Assembly (NCBI GenBank): GCA_947174625.1
Contig: CAMWJT010000016.1
Span: forward strand, 1-13,534
Source: an uncultured Ruminococcus sp.
GTDB taxonomy: Bacteria > Bacillota > Clostridia > Oscillospirales > Ruminococcaceae
DNA length: 13,534 nucleotides
Direction of reading: 5' to 3'
Shown: positions 1-6,374 of the stretch, one piece after another
Numbering within the stretch: the first letter of the stretch is position 1
How the letters are laid out: each line of letters begins with the position of its first letter
Made by a program: the position numbers and the translations under genes
Notes under the pieces: generated by a model
Database searches by the model: none
What the model was told of the DNA's origin: nothing
The model's input: only the letters and a program-made list of their open reading frames with translations

Positions 1-90
1 AGACTCCTTTATAATATCTTCAGATGTTTCTGTCGCTTCTTCAGCAGACTCTTCTATAATATCTTCAGATGTCTCTGTTGCTTCTTCATC
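1..90 (-). repeat. Two tandem 45-bp coding repeats (15-residue units)
   Basis: Positions 1-45 and 46-90 are two copies of a 45-bp unit encoding EEATETSEDIIEESA-like peptides, differing at a few bases. They form a low-complexity acidic stalk inside the surface protein. The array is cut by the window edge, so the copy number is unknown. Repeats of this type in surface proteins often change length by slippage. Confidence 0.85.
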
Positions 91-1722
91 TGGTTTCTTG
101 ATAATCTTTTCAGATAATTCGGGATATGATATACTCTCCATTGTATCAATGCCGATACTTTTCAGAAATCCCTCCACATTCATCACAAAATAGTAGCCAT
201 CACCAATATAATCACCTGAAATTGTCCTATATGTAGTGTCAACTTTGACATCAATAGGCACTAGATTTTCATCTTGATAACAGACAACTGTTAGTCCCTG
301 AAGATTATCTGCATAGTCATCATCATATTGGAAAGAAACACGCAATGGCTCTGTACAAGTGGTATTAATTTCAACTACATCACTAACTACAGAACGATTC
401 TCTGCAAACGAAAGAGTTTCATCTTTTTTCAGACTTATCTGATTGTCTAATAACCCAGTAACTTCTCCTGAAACGGAGGGTAAAAGCCAGTTTTTGCTCT
501 CTAATAGCCCCTCATCCATGGAGTTTTTACTAGTAGACTGCCAGAAACGCCTTTCGGAATCCAAAGTCTGCCCATCTGTTCTGGGATTTGTGGGGTCTGT
601 GCCAAAAAGTAACTCTACATCATCTGTCAAACCATCATCATCAGTATCTATCTTCATTGGATTTGTGATATAAATGTTCTGTCCAGATATTTCTTCACTA
701 TCCGTCAAAGTATCACCATCAGAATCCGAGCTACATGGATTTGTGCCCAATTCCTGTTCTTTACCGTTTGTGAGACCATCGAAATCAGAATCTTCATCAA
801 AATCATTGATACCATTTCCATCAGTATCAGTCAAGGTTACACTCAAAATACCACTTGAGTATTCAAAGAGATCTAGCAAACCATCACCATCAGTATCTTT
901 GCTATTTGGATCAAATCCCATTTGCTTTTCAAAAATATCCGGAATACCGTCTTCATCGGTATCAATCTCAAATTCATTGATGGCATCTTGAATCTGATAG
1001 GAGAAACGAACATCCGCATTAATACTGCAGTTATTTTTTCCAAATTTGATGGAAGTCGTGAGCGTGATCGTGTCTTGACTGATCTGTGTCTCAAGAGTTT
1101 CCAGTGTGATATCCATGGCATTAGTACAAATAGGCAGCATATTTGATGATAGCAATAGACACAACACCACGCACATGGTTTTTTTATTGAATCTACCACT
1201 TTTCACTGCTAACAACAATGAAAGCCCTAGAATGCAAGCTATCACTATCACATCATTGTCACCCGTTACAGGACTTCCATCAATAGAACTAGTCCTTTTC
1301 TCAATAGTGCTGGTGTTTTGATTTTCTACAATAGGATTGTACTTTTGTTCAACGGTGCTAAGTTCATAAAGGCTCGTGTCAGCATTACACTTGGCTGTGG
1401 CATGATAGATAACCGTTTCCCCTGCACTCAATCTAGGAAGCTCCTCTGGCATGTCAGATGATTCTATCGTAAAATTAGAAGGAAGTTTTATATTTACCTC
1501 CAAATTTTCGACAGCATACACATGTGGATTGGAAATGTCAATCGTCATTTCAACTTTCTCGTTTTTCAAATACGCCTGCTTATCTGTAGTAAATGTAACC
1601 ATTAACATGTTATCTAACGGATCAGACGAAACTGCCGCCGCATGAATTGATGCTGTATACAACGAGAAAACCGCAATAATAGATGTTACAAATGCGATGC
1701 TTTTTTTGTATAATGTACGCAT
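1..1722 (-). CDS. Large secreted/surface protein with type-3 thrombospondin-like calcium repeats (C-terminus beyond the window)
   Basis: An uninterrupted reading frame of 574 codons runs from ATG at 1722 to the left edge. Residues 1-28 are a signal peptide (Lys at 6-7, hydrophobic core, ASIHA before the likely cut). Residues about 40-145 look like an Ig/CARDB-type extracellular domain. PVTGD at 151-155, a hydrophobic stretch at 158-173 and Lys/Arg at 174-181 resemble a sortase-type tail, but they are internal. A second hydrophobic stretch (183-202, ending CTNAMD) looks like another signal sequence. Six Asp-rich loops follow at 254-265, 276-287, 299-310, 311-322, 333-344 and 359-370 (for example DTDGDGLLDLFE), the calcium-binding pattern of thrombospondin type-3 repeats. 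The end visible here is a 15-residue repeat rich in Glu and Thr. The likely role is cell-envelope attachment or adhesion. Substrate is unknown, and a von Willebrand A or anchoring domain may lie outside the window. Confidence 0.85.
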   Translation of the reverse strand, partial: MRTLYKKSIAFVTSIIAVFSLYTASIHAAAVSSDPLDNMLMVTFTTDKQAYLKNEKVEMTIDISNPHVYAVENLEVNIKLPSNFTIESSDMPEELPRLSAGETVIYHATAKCNADTSLYELSTVEQKYNPIVENQNTSTIEKRTSSIDGSPVTGDNDVIVIACILGLSLLLAVKSGRFNKKTMCVVLCLLLSSNMLPICTNAMDITLETLETQISQDTITLTTSIKFGKNNCSINADVRFSYQIQDAINEFEIDTDEDGIPDIFEKQMGFDPNSKDTDGDGLLDLFEYSSGILSVTLTDTDGNGINDFDEDSDFDGLTNGKEQELGTNPCSSDSDGDTLTDSEEISGQNIYITNPMKIDTDDDGLTDDVELLFGTDPTNPRTDGQTLDSERRFWQSTSKNSMDEGLLESKNWLLPSVSGEVTGLLDNQISLKKDETLSFAENRSVVSDVVEINTTCTEPLRVSFQYDDDYADNLQGLTVVCYQDENLVPIDVKVDTTYRTISGDYIGDGYYFVMNVEGFLKSIGIDTMESISYPELSEKIIKKPDEEATETSEDIIEESAEEATETSEDIIKES

Positions 1723-1737
1723 TTTCTTAAAAAGTTT

Positions 1738-1754
1738 AATATTTATCACCTCTT
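1738..1754 (-). promoter_or_regulatory. Ribosome binding site placing a possible ATT start upstream of the ATG of the surface protein
   Basis: AAGAGGTG (1754-1747, minus strand) is the only good ribosome binding site near the start of this gene. It sits about 25 bases before the ATG at 1722, which is too far, but 6 bases before an in-frame ATT at 1740. An ATT start would add six residues (Met/Ile-KLFKK), giving a more basic N-region to the signal peptide. The ATG at 1722 is kept as the conventional call; the ATT is the better-placed alternative. Confidence 0.45.
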
Positions 1755-2308
1755 AAAAGAATTAATCATTCTTGACCTATTTGCACGAAAAAAATTTTTT
1801 CAGTCAAGGAATTGGAAAAATGAATTTTTATGACAAAACAGGTAATGTTAACATAATTTCTTTTTTAGTTCTTTCTTTGATATTCTGTTTATTTCCTGAA
1901 CGAACTATTATTTCAAATCTATATTAAGAAAATTATCCCATTAATAACTCATAAAATTTTCCGTCTCATATATATACCGTCTAAAATTAAGCATTTTCTA
2001 ACACACATTTTTCTATTTTGTATGATTATACAAATAAACTACTTAATATATTTTGTTTTTTGTATTTTTTACAAAATTTTCAAGTACCTTTTCTTTGATT
2101 TGTAAACTTCTCTTGTGTAATGATGTCAAAATTAGATTCTTTTTTTGCTAATTTTACTTTATTAGTACTTATGGTTAACTTGGGGGATTAATATGACAGC
2201 TTCGGCATAAGTAATTTCTTTTCAGTAAAGCAAAATTTTTTTCTTTTTTAGTATCATATAAAAGGGTTCGGGCATTTCCCAATTGGCAGAGCCAACAAAA
2301 ATTTTTTC
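1755..2308. other. AT-rich intergenic region without a recognisable gene
   Basis: No frame here looks coding on either strand. It presumably holds the minus-strand promoter of the surface protein, but no convincing -35/-10 pair stands out. Visible structure is an inverted repeat CTTGAC (1770-1775)/GTCAAG (1802-1807) around a GAAAAAAATTTTTTC palindrome, TACTTATG/CATAAGTA (2166-2173 and 2206-2213), and a short hairpin TTGGC-AGA-GCCAA (2283-2295) followed by six T at 2302-2307, which could be a weak plus-strand terminator. Confidence 0.5.
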
Positions 2309-2335
2309 AAAATAACTATTTCTAAATTGTGAACA
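2309..2335 (+). repeat. 27-bp imperfect direct repeat, copy 1
   Basis: It matches 2528-2554 at 23 of 27 positions, and all four differences are transitions. The two copies are 219 bp apart, in the same orientation, and enclose the foldable segment at 2358-2451. Origin unknown: possibly ends or duplicated flanks of a decayed insertion. Confidence 0.6.
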
Positions 2336-2357
2336 GCATGCCGTCAAGGTTGCAGAC

Positions 2358-2451
2358 TTTGCCCAATAATTTCAGCGCAGCTGAATGCTCTGTTTTGCAC
2401 AACCTTATAGGGGCGTGCAAAACAGGTATTGGGTAAACAGTACCTGTTTTG
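2358..2451. other. Strongly foldable segment: three-way junction with an overlapping alternative hairpin (candidate structured RNA or mobile-element end)
   Basis: An outer stem pairs TTTGCCCAATA (2358-2368) with TATTGGGTAAA (2427-2437), 11 pairs with one G-T. Inside lie a hairpin TTCAGC-GCA-GCTGAA (2371-2385) and a longer stem CTGTTTTGCAC (2390-2400)/GTGCAAAACAG (2415-2425), 11 perfect pairs plus one G-T that stacks directly on the outer stem. The strand at 2418-2428 (CAAAACAGGTA) can instead pair perfectly with 2441-2451 (TACCTGTTTTG), which would break both the outer and the long stem. Nested perfect stems and a switchable arm are hard to explain by chance in DNA this AT-rich. The strand and function are unknown; it resembles no riboswitch class I recognise. 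Confidence 0.5.
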
Positions 2452-2527
2452 TTTGAAATCTCTCAAAATCTAATTTTTTAGATTGAAAAAATCAAACATC
2501 TTACAAAGTCTGAAATTGAAAGCTGAA

Positions 2528-2554
2528 AAAATAATTGTTTCCAAATTATGAACA
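2528..2554 (+). repeat. 27-bp imperfect direct repeat, copy 2
   Basis: Partner of 2309-2335. It lies directly before the outer end of the IS982 remnant that starts about 2561, so it may be connected with that insertion's history. Confidence 0.6.
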
Positions 2555-2560
2555 TAAGAA

Positions 2561-2810
2561 ACGTGAGTTCGACAGAAAAAAATCAGTCAATAAGGAATAA
2601 AATGGTCTTTGGCATATCGGAAGCAAAGCAAATAGAAGGCTTTTTAGGCAAAAAGGAATAAGCTGCAAGAGCAAAAAGAAGATTCCCTCTGGAGTGTTCT
2701 ATATTGCAGATGTTTTTCAAAAAATCATTGACAGATTCAATGACAGTCCACTTACGAAGCATTAACCTGTCATATAAATCCATCATTTTATTCTTCATAA
2801 TCCTGTCAAG
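2561..2810 (-). pseudogene. Remnant of an IS982-family transposase (C-terminal end)
   Basis: On the minus strand, 2798-2583 encodes 71 residues with the IS982 C-terminal signature: a basic LMLRKW segment, then VIESVNDFLKN, IEHSR, and AYSFLPKKPSI near the end. Full IS982-type transposases are roughly 300 residues, so most of the protein, including the first catalytic acids, is missing. Upstream of the Met a few residues (LDRI) still read in frame before a stop at about 2810. Between IEHSR and the hydrophobic stretch some residues usual for the family seem to be deleted (inference from memory of the family). The outer end, from about 2561 (ACGTGAGTTCGACA), is shared with the remnant at 4817. 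It is inactive. Confidence 0.75.
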
Positions 2811-2839
2811 TTATGAAAATTGATTTGCGTGGTGTAAGA

Positions 2840-2866
2840 TGAGAAAAATAAAAAATTTTTTTCTCA
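2840..2866 (+). terminator. AT-rich hairpin upstream of the sigma-factor operon
   Basis: TGAGAAAAA (2840-2848) pairs with TTTTTCTCA (2858-2866) around a 9-nt loop. It has no downstream T-run and is mostly A-T pairs, so it would be weak. It may shield the sigma operon from upstream reading or simply reflect base composition. Confidence 0.25.
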
Positions 2867-2869
2867 AAG

Positions 2870-2900
2870 TGTCAGAAAGTCTGTTTCAATTTCGTATTAG
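2870..2900 (+). promoter_or_regulatory. Candidate promoter of the sigma/anti-sigma operon, possibly ECF-type
   Basis: TGTCAG (2870-2875) and CGTATTAG (2893-2900) are 17 bases apart and about 45 bases before the TTG start. The CGTA-like -10 is typical of promoters read by ECF sigma factors, which usually transcribe their own gene. No housekeeping TATAAT is seen here. Self-regulation is an inference. Confidence 0.3.
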
Positions 2901-2943
2901 TAAGTGAAGGAGGTCAAACGAGATCACAAAAGGAGGTACCAAA

Positions 2944-3480
2944 TTGAAGATCACAGAAGAAAATTTCTTAAAAGAGTTACAGCGAAAGAATGAGGACGCT
3001 CTGGAATTCGTTGTTAAGAATTATGGTGGATTATTAAAGGCAGTAATTCATCGCATTTTATATGATTATCCGGAAGATGCCGAGGAATGCTTATATGATT
3101 CAGTTCTAAAAATATGGAAACATATAAATTCTTATAATAAACAAAATAAATTCGAGAATTGGATTACAGCAATTGCGAAATATGCTGCTCTCGATCGATT
3201 AAGAATAATAAAAAGGATTGAACCGATGGTAGATATTGATGTATTACCTATATCAGATGAGTCTGTTTTTACAGGGAATGAATCATTCGATGAATTTTTT
3301 GCAGAGCTTATATCATGTCTTAAAGAGGAAGACAGAATGATTTTTGTAAAGATTTTTTGGAATGGCGAGAGTATTGACGATGTTGCTATGCAGCTTGGAA
3401 AATCTCAAAATTTCTTGTACAAGCGTATTTCCAGAGGAAAACAAAAGATTATAAAGCATAATCCGGGTTATTTCAAATAG
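2944..3480 (+). CDS. ECF-type RNA polymerase sigma factor
   Basis: A 178-residue sigma-70 family protein of the ECF size class. Residues about 15-90 form region 2, which binds core polymerase and the -10 element (DAEECLYDSVLKIWKHI, then a KFENWITAIAKYAALDRLR segment). Residues about 115-172 form region 4, with a helix-turn-helix around ESIDDVAMQLGKSQNFLYKRISRGKQKI (142-169) that reads the -35. The start is TTG at 2944, placed seven bases after a perfect AGGAGG (2931-2936); no in-frame ATG fits. Its stop lies 11 bases before the next gene, a DUF4179 membrane protein, so the two are almost certainly one operon. Sigma factors of this kind are normally held at the membrane by that partner and released by an envelope or host signal. 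The signal here is unknown. Confidence 0.9.
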   Translation: MKITEENFLKELQRKNEDALEFVVKNYGGLLKAVIHRILYDYPEDAEECLYDSVLKIWKHINSYNKQNKFENWITAIAKYAALDRLRIIKRIEPMVDIDVLPISDESVFTGNESFDEFFAELISCLKEEDRMIFVKIFWNGESIDDVAMQLGKSQNFLYKRISRGKQKIIKHNPGYFK

Positions 3481-3491
3481 GAGAAACAACT

Positions 3492-4628
3492 ATGAATGAA
3501 AAATTATACCAACTGCTGAATAATGATGCGAGTGAACTGCCAAAAGCAGAAATGATAAGCAATCAGGAGGTAAATAATATTATGAAACGTTTTAGAGAAG
3601 AAAAAGGCACTCTGCCAATTAAGAAGAGACGTAAGCCTATGATGAGTGCAGTAATACTTGCAGCAGTAATTGCAGCTTGTGGCGGAATTACTGTATTTGC
3701 AGCAAACCATAGCCATTTATTTAAAAACCTTGAATCCAATAAAACTAAAACTCACGTTGATGATAACGGAACTGAGTGGAAGGTTGATAAAACTCCCGAT
3801 CTAAACAACTACGAGATGTTGGAATCCTTTGCGAATACAGAGGATGAAACTGAAATTAGTAGCAATGACGAAATATCAGTTTCCATTGAGAGCTCGTATT
3901 GTGACGGAAGAACGCTTGTGCTTGGTCTTACAGGAAGTCTCAGCAATGGAAATCCCGACGGATACAGATATATTGGCTTCCAATCAATTAAAATTGATTG
4001 CGGCGATGTTGTTTTTGATACAGCAGGCGGAATGCATGGAATTGATAATTACACATGGCTTGAAGGAAACATGATGCTTGATGATGGTACGGAAAACAGC
4101 TTCAGCGGACAGATCACGCTTAAACTTCTTGATGAGTATATGCTTACAGAGTCAAAAAATGCTGTGATTACCCTTGAAGGTTTATGTGCTGGGGATGATT
4201 ATTTCAATACCTATGCTAAACTGAATGACATCATAATGAAGAAGTGCATTGTTGTCGATAATGACTTGATCAATGGAAATGCAATGGAACAGAGCCAGGA
4301 TGGATACAAAGTCAGACTTTTCAACTATAGCCCTGCAAGTATTCGTGTAGAATGGGAGTATCCAAGCGATCTGGATGACAAATATTCTGATGATGATTCT
4401 ATGTTTCCTTTATATTCTATGATACTGTTTTTCTACGATGAAGACGGTAATGAAATTCCTTTCCTCAACGAAACAATTGGCACAGGCTCTCTTACAACTC
4501 CTTCAAGTGACATAATATACGCAAGAATCCTTAACAAACAGGAAAGAACTGACAGCGACCTTTATTATGGTATGCCTGTTTATAAAGAGTTTAAGTTTGA
4601 TTTAAGTGAACTTAAAAGCGAAGAGTAA
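3492..4628 (+). CDS. DUF4179-type membrane protein, probable anti-sigma factor
   Basis: 378 residues. The first ~45 are charged and cytoplasmic (MNEKLYQLLNNDASELPKAE, with KRFREEK at 32-38) and probably hold the sigma factor. KKRRKP precedes a single membrane span at about 51-71 (SAVILAAVIAACGGITVFAA). The remaining ~300 residues are outside the cell, acidic and beta-rich, as in DUF4179 proteins. The start is supported by GGAG (3481-3484) 7 bases before the ATG. It is co-transcribed with the ECF sigma gene and followed by a terminator at 4705-4745. By family knowledge it senses an extracytoplasmic condition and inhibits or releases the sigma factor; the ligand cannot be read from the sequence. 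Confidence 0.85.
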   Translation: MNEKLYQLLNNDASELPKAEMISNQEVNNIMKRFREEKGTLPIKKRRKPMMSAVILAAVIAACGGITVFAANHSHLFKNLESNKTKTHVDDNGTEWKVDKTPDLNNYEMLESFANTEDETEISSNDEISVSIESSYCDGRTLVLGLTGSLSNGNPDGYRYIGFQSIKIDCGDVVFDTAGGMHGIDNYTWLEGNMMLDDGTENSFSGQITLKLLDEYMLTESKNAVITLEGLCAGDDYFNTYAKLNDIIMKKCIVVDNDLINGNAMEQSQDGYKVRLFNYSPASIRVEWEYPSDLDDKYSDDDSMFPLYSMILFFYDEDGNEIPFLNETIGTGSLTTPSSDIIYARILNKQERTDSDLYYGMPVYKEFKFDLSELKSEE

Positions 4629-4704
4629 AAAAGAGATACAGGCTAAAATATAAATTGTAACTCCTTAAATATGTTAATATACAACATGACGATACTGTAA
4701 ACAT

Positions 4705-4745
4705 AAAACGCACTTTTCTAGAATTATCTGAGAAAGTGCGTTTTT
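4705..4745. terminator. Bidirectional terminator between convergent genes
   Basis: AAAACGCACTTT (4705-4716) pairs with AAAGTGCGTTTT (4733-4744), and the stem can extend by AGA-side pairs. T-runs follow on both strands (five T on the plus strand, four on the minus). It lies between the rightward sigma operon and the leftward accessory operon and probably ends both. Confidence 0.85.
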
Positions 4746-4816
4746 ATGCTAAAATAAGAATTTGTAGTAAAATCATTCGAGATTGCGATTGTTTATAGTT
4801 CGTAATGCTTATTATA

Positions 4817-4924
4817 ACGTAAGTTCGACAAAAAAATCAGTCAATAAGGCATAAAATGCCCTTTGGAACATCGAAAGCAGAGCAAATAGAAAGCTTTTTA
4901 GGCAAAAAGGAATAAGTTGCAAGA
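4817..4924 (-). mobile_element. Second IS982-family 3'-end remnant
   Basis: 108 bp matching 2561-2670 at roughly 88%, including the outer ACGT(A/G)AGTTCGACA and the codons for AYSFLPKK-like residues (here ATYSFLPKKLSIC). Similarity stops abruptly at 4924/4925, where the downstream-of-integrase ORF begins. The orientation is the same as the first remnant. The two are about 2.25 kb apart and flank the sigma operon, but they are too decayed to act as a composite transposon. Confidence 0.75.
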
Positions 4925-5235
4925 TCTGTGATAATGTCGGAGTCTTCGCAGCCAGGCAATTCATTAACCAACGGAAATTTTTCGTCAATCAAATCTGCAA
5001 ATACTTTTTCCTGATCTGTGATATAATTCTTATAGTTGATCCTGTTTTGCTCACATTCTACTTTCACGCAGTTCTTAATCCATATGTAACTCCGGAACTG
5101 ATTCATGGCTTCCAGTCGATCCGCTGCATGTTCTATTGCAAACTTGGTATGCCAATACGCTTCCTGTGCTAAAGTGAAAAATAAATCTTTTGATATAACA
5201 ATTTTCCACTTGTCAGCAATTCCAAAATTTTTCAT
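4837..5235 (-). CDS. Small hypothetical protein with a C-terminus replaced by IS982 sequence
   Basis: 132 residues from ATG 5235, overlapping the 3' end of the integrase gene by 23 bp, so translation is probably coupled. An AAGAAAGAGTG segment before the start is a modest ribosome site. Residues 1 to about 104 are a soluble, helical, charged protein (MKNFGIADKWKIVISKD at the start; AIEHAADRLEAMNQFRSYIW in the middle) that I do not recognise. About 28 residues from LATYSFLPKK onward come from the IS982 end at 4817-4924, so the original stop was lost and a new one gained. It may be a degraded accessory protein of the integrase module. Function unknown. Confidence 0.6.
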   Translation of the reverse strand: MKNFGIADKWKIVISKDLFFTLAQEAYWHTKFAIEHAADRLEAMNQFRSYIWIKNCVKVECEQNRINYKNYITDQEKVFADLIDEKFPLVNELPGCEDSDIITDLATYSFLPKKLSICSAFDVPKGILCLID

Positions 5236-6289
5236 ATGATTCACTCTTTCTTTCTTGAATTTTCTCCATAGCTTCAACTTGCATCTGTGCCGTGCAGGAA
5301 GTGTAAATATCCAGTGTGATGTCGCAGTGTTCGTGTCCCAGAATCTCTGCGACTGTCTTCGGGTCAATCCCTGCGCCGGTGATAGCTCTGGTAGCAAATC
5401 CGTGCCGTAGGTCATGGAATCTAATATGCGGAATATTTAATTGTTTCAGTCGCCTGTTGAGTGTATTCCGCATGGTCTCCGGACTGCAAAATCTGTCAGC
5501 TCCTGTACAAATGAATCCTGTCTCTTGACGTTGCCTCAAAATATCAGCTAGCCACTGAGAAACATAGATCCGCCGCTTGCTCTTGGATGTCTTCGGCTCG
5601 CCCAATTCGCAAATAGTCCGTTTTTCATCCGGTATGTAGTAACGCTTGACGCTGTACCGGATGTAAATGCTGTTGGTCTTAAAATCCATATCAGACCACT
5701 GCAAGGCACACGCTTCGCCGAGTCTGATTCCGGTGTGCATAACAATCAGTAATGCCGTTGAAATGGAGCTGTTTTCCTGTAGTAGATAGTCACTCAGCCT
5801 GTCAAAATCTTCATCCGACAAGATCGGACGTTCTTGTTTACACTGCTTAGGATAGTGGGGACGGATCACAGGCATTGTGATGACTCCATCAGCTTCCGCA
5901 CATAACAAAACACTTTTCAACATGGTTACGCAATATTTAATTGCTTTTGGATTCATACCTTGCCGGAGCATGGCATTGACAAACTCCTGCACTACTTTTC
6001 CGCTGACAGTATTTAACTGCATATCTCCAAAAAATGGTAGAACTGTGTTCTTGAAACAACGTATATATCTATAGTAAGTACTCTGCCGCACCGTGTACTT
6101 TTTCAGATTTAAGAACGCTTCGGCACAGATTTTTATTGTGGGTGTTTTGGGAAATTCCGAAACAGAAAATGTCAGGTCATTGTTCGGCAATTCTACAGGA
6201 TCATCCGGCTTTGATCCGGAATTGACTCCCTGGACATACAACATCTGCATTTGCAATGACAACCGTCCGAGCTGTGCAAATGTCATCAT
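5213..6289 (-). CDS. int: Tyrosine recombinase (integrase of an integrative element)
   Basis: 358 residues, the normal length for phage or ICE integrases. Residues about 50-145 form the SAM-like core-binding domain (TVRQSTYYRYIRCFKNTVLPFFG). The catalytic domain starts about 155 and shows all the family residues: Arg189 (HTGIRLGEA), a Lys in the beta-hairpin (TSKSKRR, 234-240), His292 and Arg295 (FHDLRHGFATR), His319 (LGHEH) and the nucleophile Tyr329 (LDIYT). The enzyme cuts and joins att sites through a covalent tyrosine link. The first of two adjacent ATGs (6289) follows AGGTGA at a good distance. It is last but one in the leftward operon and preceded by a 13-bp-stem hairpin. It looks complete and active. 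The attachment site should lie near its 3' end but was not identified. Confidence 0.95.
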   Translation of the reverse strand: MMTFAQLGRLSLQMQMLYVQGVNSGSKPDDPVELPNNDLTFSVSEFPKTPTIKICAEAFLNLKKYTVRQSTYYRYIRCFKNTVLPFFGDMQLNTVSGKVVQEFVNAMLRQGMNPKAIKYCVTMLKSVLLCAEADGVITMPVIRPHYPKQCKQERPILSDEDFDRLSDYLLQENSSISTALLIVMHTGIRLGEACALQWSDMDFKTNSIYIRYSVKRYYIPDEKRTICELGEPKTSKSKRRIYVSQWLADILRQRQETGFICTGADRFCSPETMRNTLNRRLKQLNIPHIRFHDLRHGFATRAITGAGIDPKTVAEILGHEHCDITLDIYTSCTAQMQVEAMEKIQERKSESYEKFWNC

Positions 6290-6320
6290 AGAAATTCACC
6301 TACTTTTTTTGATTTTCAAA

Positions 6321-6350
6321 CATTGGTGGAATACTGTTATTCCACCAATG
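6321..6350. terminator. Perfect 13-bp hairpin between the DUF3102-like gene and the integrase gene
   Basis: CATTGGTGGAATA (6321-6333) and TATTCCACCAATG (6338-6350) pair perfectly around CTGT. The plus strand continues TTTTATTT, good for stopping rightward (antisense) transcripts. The minus strand continues TTTGAAAATC, a weaker T-run that could partly reduce read-through into the integrase gene. Partial attenuation of int is an inference. Confidence 0.7.
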
Positions 6351-6374
6351 TTTTATTTAATAAAAAAATTGTTC

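Noticed and set aside
873..1199. 108-residue minus-strand ORF inside the surface-protein gene
   Set aside because: It is in another frame of the long open surface-protein frame, which has clear domain and repeat logic; this one is a shadow rich in basic residues.
2190..2213. Five-codon ORF (MTASA) after GGGGGA as a leader peptide
   Set aside because: No downstream gene on the plus strand for it to control, and a five-codon ORF can arise by chance.
1755..2943. tRNA, rRNA or known riboswitch in the long intergenic region
   Set aside because: No cloverleaf, conserved rRNA stretch or known riboswitch core was found; only the unclassified foldable segment at 2358-2451 remains.
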